Of a DNA stretch of 64,000 nt, positions 10,713 through 23,500 are shown in pieces. The notes beneath the pieces are model-generated. The model ran no database searches. It had not been told where the DNA came from and was given only the letters and a program-made list of their open reading frames with translations. Source of the DNA: Lanius collurio (Eukaryota > Chordata > Aves > Passeriformes > Laniidae); the NCBI GenBank assembly GCA_020086605.1, contig JACBWW010000003.1, positions 3,752,989-3,816,988 on the forward strand. The letters run 5' to 3'. Each line of letters begins with the position of its first letter. The first letter of the stretch is position 1. The position numbers and the translations under genes were made by a program.

Positions 10713-13700
10713 TACTGTGATGTGCATGAAAAAGCTTTACTAAGGTTTTGTGTACTTACTGAAATTTAGTCCTCAAACTTTTGTTTGGTCCATTGTTGCT
10801 TTTACGTTTGCCCTGCTTAACTTTCTGTTCTGTTCCCTTTTGCTTGTTTAAAACCCATCATATCTCTGATGAGAAACAAAAATGGAAGAAATCTTTTTCT
10901 TACCTGTTTTTCTGCCTTGGGTGGAGGGGTTTTATTTATGTCTTTCTTTGAACATTTTACCCCTACAAAAGAAAAGATCAAGATGACCTTTCCTTCCCTA
11001 CAAAGTTCTACAGCTAAGTTAGAAATTTTCCCTGATCTATTAGTTCCTCTGTAAAGGATCAAGTTCTCCAAACCCAAAGACTATATTTCCAAAACCCAGC
11101 AAACTTATCACAACAGACAGTAACAGTGATATGTTTCAAAACCACTCCTTCAATAGAGAATTTTTGGTTGACATTAATTTAGTGACAAGCAATATATGCC
11201 CGACACAGGATATGTAGGGTGTTTGAGTTCTAAACACCATTTGCTACTCAGAAATGTTTCTAAAGTGATCAATAATTCTGAAGTAGTTTTCCTGCCATTA
11301 AAAAAACCCCAACAGTCAGAGAGAGAGAGAGATGGAGAAATATAAATCAAATTTTAGAAACCTCTCTGTGTCTGTATGCATATATCTGACTGTATCTATT
11401 CATTTTATTGAAGTAGCACTTTGTAAATCATACAACCCATCTTTTTATCTTTTAATTTTTAATAAAGTATTTACCAAATTTGGAGAGCCACTTTTATGAT
11501 AGAAAAAATACAATTAAAAGCCGCTTTCGGTTAAAAATATACTACAGTGCTATTGTCAAAAGCTGTCAATGTTGCTTTCAATAAAATTAACAATAGTAAT
11601 TGCTCATGGTTGGAACCTGAGAATTCCTGAACTGAAATGGATGAGGATTGACAAAGCTTGGCTTCATAAAAGTCCTGGAGGCTTTGCAAGACTTCTGTGT
11701 GTTCAAAGTAAAAGACTGTAAACTAATGACTTCATACCCTTGGGGTTATTAAAGGGATAAGTGTGAGAGGTCTAAATATATTGAGTCTTGTGAAGAAAAC
11801 TATTTTATTTTTAAAAAATTAAGATCTTAATTTGTTGGGTAGCTATAGATATCTATTCTTTTTTACCCCCTTGTGATGCATTTAAGTCATAAATATATCT
11901 TCATAGGCTGCTCAGAAGGACTTAGAAATACTTCTAATTATCTTTAAACCAAAATTTAACAAGAAATATTTACTGTGTATTTCAGTCAGGAAAAACATAT
12001 TTGACAGTGTGTTACATTTTCTTTTAGTAACTATATCCCATGGTATTTGTTGTTAGCATTAAATATATTTTATTTATTGTTATCCATTGTTTTCTAGATG
12101 CTTCCTTTCATATCTGCTGCTGTTGTTCTGTTTATCCCCTCCCACTCTTGATGCTGCTGCTGCTATTCTTCTACCCTTCCTTTTTCTACACTTGTGGTGC
12201 TCTAAATCTGTCAACCAGATGTAACTTCCAGGAGTCCTGATTACAAGCAGATTTGCAAGCTCTTGTATGTTACTTTCTATTTTAAAAAGTTGACTTGGGA
12301 TTTGAAAAAAGCTCCCCATTTAGTTCTTTAAATAGAAAGAAAATACTGTAACTCAATGTTGGCTGCTGGTAAGCACTACTGAAACCAACTCATGGCTGGA
12401 AACAGATTTGTGGCATTGTTTGGCTTTATACATGATGATTCATTTTAATGCTAGCAGAAAGTGCATGTAGAAGACTCTTTTCATTTTAAGTATTTCTAAA
12501 GGTGTGAGGCCTTGTGGTGCCAGGGAAGGAGACAAAGGAAGGCTGTCTGGGCTCCTGAGAAAAATACACCAGTCAGTTTCCATGACCTGTATGAGAGCTC
12601 TATTTTAACTATAGGGTTGTTCTAAACTCTTATATTACACTAGGAAATGTAGTTTGCTGTTCCCTCCCTAACCTTCCCAAAAGCTGCATGGTAAAAATGC
12701 TGCCTCTTCCCAGGCTCTTGTCTCAATGACATGTCTGCAGTAGCAATGGAGGCCTCTTCAGCTGGGCAGTCTTCTGATGCATTCTGTCATGCCAATACAA
12801 CCTGTTCTGATAAGCAGCACGTGAAACTCCTCTTTCTCCTCTCCTTATATCGGCACAAATCTGCCAATGGGTGGGCAGCAGAAAGGCTGTGTGTTTCAGC
12901 TGCACAGCTAGACACTCTCATCTGGATATTGGAGTCCAAAGACAGAGAAAATATGGGATCTAGCCACGAGAAAAGAGACACTGAGATGAAGTAAAATGTG
13001 CCTCTGAACTGTGGCCACAACATGACAACATTCCTTTAGAGACCATCAGATGATGACACTTTTTGAACTGTAGCTTGTCAACAGAGGGGATCAACAATAG
13101 CGTGTGGTTCAGGGGGCTTTACAATGGAATCCAGTTTCTTTGTTCCTAAAAGGGAATACTTTTTTGCCTCAAAAAGAAATTAAGGAATGATTTTACATTT
13201 AGTGAAAAATGGGTTTCTCTCATTTGTGGTAAAGACAGAAAGGGGACTAAAATTTCTTTTAAATTGAGATCTGTAATTTTACCTTCACCATCATCTAGTT
13301 TGTTATGAACCATGAAATTGATATCTTTCATGTATGACACAAGAAACTTTGCATATATTGTGAATGTATTTGAAAAAAAATATTATAAAATTGGTTAAAA
13401 GCAGACACCAGTATTTTAGGTGATTATATATTTTGGATCAATCTACACATATGAGGTGTTTAAGACGATGTATCCATCTGCCAAAGTGATGAAAATTCAC
13501 CTCAAGTTGTAGTAAAATGACTGAGCATGGCCTTAGCTCTGCACTCTTACTGCTGCCTCAGGAAAAATGAGTAATTTTAGTGGCAAAACAGATCCAGAAT
13601 TATCTTGAGATCAAAGACTGAAGTTGTAAGGGGCTCTTCCTCTGATTGCTCAAGTTTGGGAGGTTGCTTATTACAATATCCTGCATATCAAGCCAAAGCT

Positions 13701-16700
13701 ATTTGCAATTCATATTATCTTAGTTTATGTTTTACAAAGTGTAATCATTGTACAGACTCTGCAGCCTTTCCCACACTCTGAGTCTAACACAATAATCTAC
13801 TGCTTCTCAGTAGATTATTCTGTCTGAGGAAATGTATGTGACTCTAAAGTGATAGCATTCCCATTTGTATTTATTTGTATATTAGTCCTATTGATATTTA
13901 TTCACAGAATGGGCCAATCATTCATGCATTTGATAAATAGATGCATCACGTTTGTTATGGTGTTGCCATGAAGTGGAAACCTGCAATAAAATTATTATAA
14001 TAGTCATCAAAGTCTTGCAGTACTGAGGTTATAACCAGTTGCAATATAAAAAAAATATGTATTTGTATATAAAAATTACAGTTTTGAAACCAAAATGCAT
14101 TTAAGGTATTTCCACTGTTAACCTAGAACAGAATAAGCACTTTTCAATGACAAGGGGTCTATATATTACTGCTGCATGTGAGAATGCCTGTTCAGTGTTT
14201 GCAGCAGCAGGTATTAAGCATGATTATTCTAGATGTTAAAGAAAAAGAGATTTTATTTTACTGTTGTTTTTTTGTTTTTTGGGTTTTTTTTTTTTACTGC
14301 TTTTTCTTCATGTCATATACAGTCTTTTGATTAATTGCTCTTGGGTGTCAGTGAGTGTTAGCTAATATTTGGTTATTAATTCTCAAGGATTTAAAGGCAT
14401 TACAAAGATTTATACTCAGTGTTGAAAACATCACCATCATGATGTTGAAGTATGTACAACTGAGAGCAAATAATTATGTGGACCAGTCTAATATTTTTAA
14501 TTAACGTAAAACCCAAGATAAATAGGCTATATGAATTTCTTTTAGTACCTAGGCTAAAGTGTCTGGGTATTTTTCTTCTGCATTCACCAAACTAGGTAAC
14601 CTCAGTGATATTTTATGCATGAAGCTGTTTATATTTCCTCAGCCTGCAACAGTACTATTTCCTTCTTGAAAATCTGACTGCATCCTAACCAGGTTTAGTC
14701 CTAGAAGGACATTGTTTTTCCACATGCAAAAAGAACTGCTGAACTGATAAGCATATTCTAAAGTCTTTTCAAAATCAGAGTTTTTACGGACAGTAACTTC
14801 ACATTCATGACTGGCACATTAATTTAACTCATTAATATCTGGTTCTTCAGGAAAGCTAAATTTTAAAATTTTGCAAAAGAAAGAAAAACTAATCATTTTA
14901 GAATCCCTTTTGTCATATTCAAATGGTTCCAGACAGGCCTTACATAACTGGTTCATTATCATAGTATTTTAAAAGATAATGTAACATTGATTCTTTCTAT
15001 TTTCTTTTTGGTTTCAGAGTCTTTGGAGAGACTAAAGACTTATTTTCAAGATTTTCTCTGCCAGGAGAGCTAAAATGTACTTTCAAAATTGTTACAACAG
15101 AGGTTCATGGTTCCACAAAATATCACTACCTGCAAAATAATCAGTTTCACTTCTTTATGTCACAGGAACAATAGGTCTTCCAACCCATAATTGCTGTAGA
15201 CTTCATGGGGATTGTGCTTTATACAAAAGGTAAAGTTGCAAAAATAAAAGCCCTACTGGAAAATCACCTTTTTTTTATTGCAGGTGGGACCCCTAAGTGT
15301 TAGGAAAGGAAATCAAACTGTAGAAAGAGGGCAAAAAACATTATGTAGATGAAGAGAGGGAAGTCTAGAAAAGCAACTGGTAGCAGAGAAACTAAGGCAG
15401 CTTTTTGCAGTTTTGAAGGCAGCTTGCCTTTGTTAGGAATTTATTTTTACATATCTGCAATCTGATATTGCCTGCCATCTTACTGGAGCCATGAGATTTC
15501 CCAGCTCTTATCTTCTGCTTCTTAGTTCCCCCTTCTAGTCTATTCTGATTGCCTTTGCCATTCCCACCCTTTACCTTCTCACATCCCTTTTTTCTCCTCC
15601 AGCACATATTCCTTGCAAAAGCATGAGGCCCAATATTTCCAATGAAGGTTCTGAAGTACTATTAACTCTCCTCTTCTTGCTCATTGCACCTGGGAAGTGT
15701 GGCTGTTTTGGGAAGGTTAGTTCTGTGTCCTTCTTTTCCATCTGCAGTGGACTGGTGGCTATCACCCAGTGTCTCATGATGGGGACAGACAGACATTGGG
15801 CTAATTTAAGGATCTTCTGGTCAAATAGGATAAGCAAATGGGTGCTTGGAGGGGATATGGCTCTTGCAGATCACTTTTCCGTTGGAAAAACAACGTAATT
15901 GCTACCTAGTTAGTTTTTATGTGTTTATTCTTGAAGTGAACTTCCAACGAATTTGTTGGAGAAGTGACAGCAAAAAACTCAGGAATTTCCCAAAGGAAAC
16001 ATGTGATCTCAAAGCCCAACCAATTTATTTTTTGAATTTAAAAATGCCCATGTAAATTTGTCTGGAAATGCTGAGTGAAAAAAAAAAAATTAAACAAGAG
16101 TCTTCAATACTTTTATGGAAAAGAACAAGGAAGCAAGGAACTGAGCATTACAAAAAGCTCAAAATAGGGTGTATGTGGGGCATTTTTATTTTGCAACAAC
16201 AATTTGCATAATAAAGGATAAACTGACAAAAGAAGTGATTTAAAACAAAAAGGGTGAGTTGAATAATTAAAAAGCACATTATAACAACCAAACTTAAATG
16301 TAGCAAGATGAATAGTTCTTACGTGCTACAGTGAGATGGTACATAAAATCCTCAGATAGAAGCAAAGCGAATACAGAAATAAACTGCTAAAAAAATAATG
16401 TTTTCAAGGTTTTTTTTTCAGGAAGACAGAATTATATACCTGCATGTATACTTTTTTTTTTTTTTTAACAAAGTAATTTATATTTCTATCTAATATTTCT
16501 GCCCTAAGGATCTAACAAATACAAGCAGGAAAGTATAATTGATGTAGAATTATAAAACCAACTGCAAAATGTATTTTCTTTATTTCTTCATGATAACTGG
16601 AAAGAAAGAAAAGCAAAGGGTACAACTGACATTCCTTGTGTAATGCAGCTTACTTAGTGACTGGCATAATGATAAGTGATGGTAATTTACCTTAAAAACC

Positions 16701-17370
16701 TTAATGAGTGGATCATTACTATAGAGAAATGGGAAGAAAACTTTAATCCCACAGAGGCAGAGCTCCATGGTTGGCTGTGCAATAACCAGACAGAACTCTG
16801 AATGAGATTCCCAAGCTTCTGTTCCCTAGATAAAATTTTCTCTCACTCCACTTTTGCAAAGGTAATGAGGAGGTAATGAGGCTTGACTTGAATTTTTTCA
16901 GCACTTGATTCCCTTCATTCCCCAGCAGGTTCCCATAGGATAGAGTAAGATGTTGGATTTATATAAAAGCTGTGCTGAGAGATAGGTGGAGGAGGTGAGC
17001 CATGCTATTTGGTTTTGGATTCTGTCTGTATGAGAAGGGGTTCAGATAAATTTCAAGTTCTTTCAACACTGTCAATTCACTCTGATAGTTTCCACAGAAT
17101 AAGACAATTTGACGACATGCAGACCTTGTCGGGGTTGTTGACTGTTTATTTTATCACTTTACTGATACTAAACACTGACCTTTCTGTGCCACCTTTTCTT
17201 CCTCTTTTCCCCCCATTTTTCACTAACTTAATGCACACATCTGAGTAAATAATAAAACCCAAAAAGGTAGGCAGAAATGTTGTATTAGATCATTAGCTTA
17301 ATTTGAGCTGAAAGGTCTTTGTTGTAAGTTGGGGGTGGGAAGGGACCTGGGGACCTTTGCAAAGTATTTT
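10713..17370. other. Non-coding DNA with simple tracts
   Basis: No gene recognised. Simple-sequence items: (GA)n at 11318-11332, two short TGCTGC runs near 12117 and 12151, a T/G-rich run at 14262-14296, T15 at 16452-16466, and an exact 11-bp duplication AGGTAATGAGG at 16860-16881. The hairpin at 13791-13819 is listed separately. Open frames of 60-90 codons between 12.0 and 13.3 kb and at 15.4-16.1 kb have no recognisable domain and overlap on both strands, as expected by chance. Confidence 0.65.
13791..13819. repeat. Perfect 12-bp hairpin
   Basis: AATAATCTACTG (13791-13802) and CAGTAGATTATT (13808-13819) are exact reverse complements separated by the 5-base loop CTTCT. No flanking T tract or paired transposon end is visible, so the role is unknown. 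Confidence 0.85.
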
Positions 17371-17530
17371 GCTGGCAAGCTTGTTGAGATTTGATTGCCT
17401 TTGTTGTGATAATCTGAAATTAATTTGCACTTGAACCCATCTTTCTTCTGGGCTCAATTTAAACACGGTTATAATTATGCGCCCTGCATGAAATTGAGAA
17501 CAGACACTGATATGACAAGTCTGAATTTTT
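17371..17530. promoter_or_regulatory. Candidate conserved non-coding element
   Basis: This stretch is free of simple repeats and has a mixed, enhancer-like texture. It contains TTGTTGTGATAATC, GAAATTAATTTGCA and GGTTATAATTATGC, all of which include homeodomain-type cores. The call is based only on motif content and sequence texture. No alignment was possible. Confidence 0.2.
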
Positions 17531-20500
17531 TAATTCCCCAGGTAGTAAAGGCTTTTTTCCCCACTTATCTCACAAGGTAATAAAACAAAATGTTCCAGTG
17601 AAGCACATGCTTAAGAGAGAGGTATTTGCCTGAGGGGAAACAGTAATAATCAGTGTATTGCTACACATTTACTCATGTACTTTCTCAGTAGGTCAATCTC
17701 TTTCTTTTAAACTGATGTTAAACTTCTGCTAATATTGGTTGATTTTTTACCTGGTACAATATTAAAAAAAAAAAAAAATTAGAAATGATATGTTTTATTC
17801 TATTTTAGCAGCACTTCATTTAAAAGGCTTTTTTTCAAACGTCCATTTTGATAGATATTTTTGTAAAAACCCACTATTGAAGACTACCTCCTAACATCCA
17901 CGATTGATCTTAGCAGTGCACCTTTCTTGTTCTCAGTATGAGCTGTAATATCCTTATCAGCATTCTTTTAGTTTTAACCCAGATTAGTGTTTTTGGTGAG
18001 GAATCTCATTAACTACAGTAAGCCCATCTTCTTTTGTGATTTCCTTTGGAATTGTAATGTACGAAAAGGCCACCAAGGTCAATGCCCTGGGCACAAATTC
18101 CTCTTTAAATCATCATTCAGCTCAGAGTAACAACATTCTCCTTAGAAATAGACATTTTTAAAGATCTAGAGCAAACTGCTCAGTTTCTTGGAAGTGAAAA
18201 TCATAAGGAAGAGAAACAGAAATTAAGAGCATAGGAAATTAAGTGTAGGGATCCGCAGAGTAACTAATTGTTAGATACATTCATTTCCTCTTCACCAGTG
18301 TAATTCTTCTTCTCTCTGCCCTCTAAATTTGTATACTGTGCCTTCTTGAATGAAGAAGAGGGATTTTTAAGTTAAATTACCCTACATTTTAGCACTGGTT
18401 TTGAAGGTATTAATGATGTTACAGTATTACATTTTTTAAGCTTTAGTAACAGTAATTTTTCTCTCTTTAACCCCACAAACTGCATTCAGTTGAGTTTCTT
18501 GAGCAAATTCAATAATTAAAATATCCTGTTTTATGCCAAGGAAAGCAGTGGTGTTACTTCTGCCATGTTATTTTACTAGTAGCAACCTAAAAAACAAGCA
18601 TGGAACATATGCTGAGTATTTCACACTTTTCATTCACGTCTGTACTGCCATTGTACAAAAACAAAGTAAGTGAAATAACTGACTAGCACCTCATTGTGGT
18701 TAAAAAGAAGAGCTTGGGCCCTGTCTTTTTAGGAGTCAGTATTCATTTGAATACTTTTTGGAAATTTACTTAATTTTTACTAATGATGGATTTCATACTG
18801 GTTCTAATGGAAACAAAAATGAAAATGGGTGGTGTAAAGTGAAGATTTATCTCATTCTGCCTTATAAAAGGAAATGTTGTGATCAGGCTGGCACATTTGA
18901 AGATAAAGAGAAAAGCTAGAAAAAATAATATGCAGAGTTATTACTTTTATACCCTGAAGTTTGTGATGGTTGCAGTTAGGTTTGCCAGAAAATTACTTTT
19001 TATTTTAAATTTTCGGTATTTTTTTCTTTCCCAAATATCAATTTGCTGAGAGGAAGAGGAAGTGGAAGTGATGTTACCTAATTTCAGTGAGGGTGGACCC
19101 ATGCAGAATATGGTGTTATAATGCACACTGACACTATTTTTTTTTTTTTTAAACTGAAATATCAGCATCACAAGTCCATGAAGCCGATTTCCTAGATTGG
19201 GCCCCTATGCACAAAATCTTGTTAGAAATTTTTAAATGTATCTTTTACTGTCTTTCCTGCCTCTCTACCCTTTTGTTCAGAAATAAGTTTAGAAACAATG
19301 GGAACAACAAGCCAACCATACAATAAACTTCTTAGTCTACAGCATGCCTATTAAACAATATAGTAGTTCAATGCAGCAAAAAGTCACTTCTGTGGAGAAA
19401 TGCATAGTTTTCCATGTCTTGAAACCTGGGAATCCCATAGTATCTTCGGATTATAAGGTAAAAATATGTTTAGCATATGACCAGTGACAAGACATCTAAA
19501 ATGAACCAATAATAATATGGGATGACGTGCCAGGAGAGTCCATATGATAAGAACTGTGTGGCCACACATGGTGTGGTACATTTTCACCCCTCAGTTTATG
19601 TGTTTTGCTTTCCACTTCCACATTTTCTGGTGACTTTATCTAGTCTCGTTCAATCATGCTGTGCACATCACAGTCACTTACTGACAAGCAGCCCTGGCTG
19701 AAGCATTCAAAGAAACAACCTTCCACAAACAAAGCAGGCAAGTCCTGTTTCTCTTAAGATAAAATCTGCTGATCTCATTATTGATTGTCTGCTTTCAGGG
19801 GTTTTGTTTCCTGAAAGTTTGATATGGGGCAACAGAGGTGACAAAAGATTGGCACTGCGACCTGGAAATTAAATGGTCGACTATTAGATCAACGTCAAAT
19901 AGGGTGAGGCTGAAGTGTTTGGCAAAAGCATTAGATGCTGTCTTGACTTAATCTCTCTCTCCCTCTTTCTCTCTCTCTCTGTCCTTTATCTTGAATCTGT
20001 TTTGAACCCTCCCAGGCAATTTACTATACTTGTCATTGATTTTTATCACCTAGTGTGCCCCTATGAAGAATTACTTTTTGAATGATAAATCAGCTTCCCC
20101 ATTTAAACAATTGTATGCCTCACCTTAATGTGAAAATAGGCACTGAAAGAAAATATATAGTAAGTGTTAACATTAGTCACTGACCAGTGGAACCCTTGTG
20201 ATTTTGAAAGGAGCACCAGATTTTCTTTTATTATGGAGGGGATAATTGTACTAGAAATAAATGATCATTTCTCTTTTTTATTAAATGCTTACTGCTTCTA
20301 AGAAATAAATTACAGTGGCAAATTACAGTCAGTGAGCTAGAAAAAAAAAAAGAAATAAAATAATTTTTCAGTAAAGTGAACTAGTAATTGCTATCCAGTG
20401 TTTTCTGCAAATAGGTAGCCTGTGACATGCTCAGATGTGCTCCTCCTTACAGGTGTTATGATCTGGGTATGTAAGACATGTTTGGGGGAAGACCACGGTG

Positions 20501-23500
20501 ATAATAAGTAATAGACTAACCTTTTCTAGTAACCCTTCCTTACTCTCCAACTTCCTGGTCATTCAACTGGCCTTTGCCTCATGTACATTATAAAATCTAT
20601 CACGTTGGTATTATAAAAATTGATAACTATTCCCTACAACATTCAAAAAATTTGGTTTATGATGCAGAATCATTGTTTTGACCACCTGAATGTATGATCT
20701 CTGATCTTCTCAGTGTTGGTCACAAAAACAGGGTTAACCTTTTGTCAAGTCCATGGCTAATGCATTTTTTGGAGTCCACTTCTCTAAGAGAAAACTTTAA
20801 GAAAATCACTGATCAAATTCTCCTTTTTCTCCTGGTCTAAAGGATAGAAGAAGAAAGGAAATAGTTGAAGGCTATACAAACTCTAACCAGAGGAATCAAA
20901 AATTAATATAATGCAGAGACTATAAGAGAAATATTGCAGTTTGTAACAATTGCATAAGAGTAGATGGCTTTATTTTATCACTGGAAAGGAAAATGTTTCT
21001 GAAGGTTTCCCTACTAACTTATCTCTAGAACATACATTAGTTCTTCAAATACATTGTCACTGAACTTTATTTTGAAAGCCATGTTACTCAAAATTTAATT
21101 TAGAATTGTATTTCAGTAGCTCTTTCAGACACCCTGGTCGTATTAAATGTAGAATATCTATGTATGTTGGTCCTAAGATGTCAGCACTACCAGTAGAAGA
21201 AATACTTGTTTGGGATGTTAAAGTGGTGATAGGTAACAGTGACAACTTCAGAGCTCTCTAATGTGAAACTGTCTTTTAACTGCTAATCTCTTGAATCAAT
21301 ATGTGTTGCATTGATTCACTCTATTCTAGAGTAACTCAAGAGTGTGCACATACACATCAATCTCTCCTAGCCACCTCTGCTCTCACTGGATGTTATATAG
21401 GGAATGAAGCACATTTAAAATGTTCCATTTCTAGTCTATAGAACATTTTGTCACCGTATTCTCTCAATAGCTCTGGTTTTCTTATTCTGAAGCACTAAAT
21501 TTTTCATTTTTCTTGTTTCCTTGACAAGAAAAGTAATACAATGATTTTTCAAAATGAACAATTAGAACCACACTTCAGTCCTTTGAACCAGTACATAAAG
21601 GTCTGTGGTCAAGTTGCCTATACATTCCTCTAGCCTGCAAGTACTTACAGGGCTTCTTGGCACTGTGAAGTCTGAAGCTTTGAATTCTATTGCATGTGTC
21701 ATCCTGCAGAAGAGGTGTTGAGTCATGCGGGCTTTTTATGCATCTGAATCCAAGATCATGCAGAATTACTCTTCCTTTTCTTCTAGTATGTGCAACTGTG
21801 TATCAAAAATTGCACTAAAAACTTATCATAAGCCTATTTAAAATTATCCCATAAACAATTGAAAGCCATTCCTTTGCAATGATATTTTAAAAACTAAACC
21901 AAAAACTGCAAACTATATCCCAAAATCTTTACTTACGGTTATGTAGTTTAACTAAACTCTTCTCTTTCTCTGCATTCTCTTATATGGGGCAAAAAGTAAA
22001 TCCACTTGCTAAGCAAAAGGAAAAATATGTCATCCAGTCTGAGTTAGTCAGAATGCCTTGGTTTCTCAGTCAAATATGATGCCATTTCTTTACACTATAT
22101 TAAATCTGAACGAACTCAGATTTGGGATTTGAGAATGTGTAGACAGGTTATGTCTGTCCTGCCTTTAACAGATAAAAAAAAAAGTAGAACATTTTGAGTT
22201 GTCCATAGCACCGAATGCACTGATTGAGTAGTGATAATACATGTGATAATACACTTTCAGGGCCTGACCTCTCTATGGATGGGCAAAGTTGCAATTTCTT
22301 TCACCTCCAAATCCCATGCTTCATTTTTAGCTAAGCACTATCAGAATTTTACAGCTTTTTTTTCCCCTGTTTTCTAAGAAATCTTTCTGTCAGGCCCATA
22401 TAATGACATGGACAGCTAAAGCAGAATATTTGAGGTATGATTGGAAAGACTAAATATTATAATCCAGATAACAAGTTAGGGAGTAACTATTAGTGGTCTT
22501 ATGCCAGCAAATCAGTGACGGCATTACCCCTAAGGAGGGGAGGAATGGTGAGTAGCTGAGGACAGGCTGAGGACAGAAACTTCTTAACTCCACGTAGCTA
22601 AGGCTAGAACACAGTGTCTGCTGTTGCATGTCACCTGCTCTGAAATATCTGTTGTGCATTGGGCTCCTCAGCAGAACTGCTGTGGTGGGTGTGTTTCCCC
22701 CAGGAGGGGCTTATGGGACCACAGAATTTCCCTGTAGGAGGAGGATGGCTTGTCAAACCTTTAAATTGACATACTGGCAAATTTCCTGTTAAAGATACAT
22801 TTTTTTTTAGTCTGTATTGTTTATGGAACTTAAGACATCAATAAATATGAGTATTTTCCTTACTTGCAGCTATAATTTATGGGGTTTAAATTTTACCTTT
22901 TACCCACTATCCATGCCAAAGCAGACAGGAATCCCAGGAGCACCCAAATTAGTGCAATTTTCAAAATATAATAGCATAGTTATAAAAATGTAGGACTTGT
23001 ATATATGTTCGTACATTTGTTATGTGCCTTAGAGGAATCTTGAAGCTTCTGTATATTTTTTTCTGGCTGAGACTAGAACTTTAGAGATTGCAAGATCTGA
23101 TCTTAAATTGAGATGTGATTGAGATTGCATCTCAAACGTCCTACTTTTCAGGTTTGTGGGGGATCAGGATTTACCTATGGCACCTGAGTTCTCCTTCAGG
23201 CTGAGAAAGTTATGGGCTGATTTTCATAGTCTTATGATCCTAGTGTTTTCTGGTGAACTCAATAGTAATTACTAGTACACTTGGTAAGCCATTCTGATGC
23301 TGAGAAACTCAAAAATGGCATATGCAGAACCTATCTTCAGGACCTTGTTTTCAAGCATATGGGCTCTAGTATATATCCTTTTGAGAATTTTAAAATAGAA
23401 ATTTCAAAAGGCTGCAGTCCATGTATGTAAAATAGGTTTCTGTTTACATGTTGTTCACATGTTAAAAACGTATAGGTAGATGATGTAGTCTCAATCACGT

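Noticed and set aside
10509..10743. Lys/Arg/Glu-rich (minus) and Phe/Leu/Ser-rich (plus) open frames
   Set aside because: Both are direct translations of the (TTTTC)n microsatellite, with no independent coding evidence.
13903..13920. TTCACAGAAT as a possible CR1 3' end
   Set aside because: A single 8-mer without the tandem copy or any downstream CR1 block.
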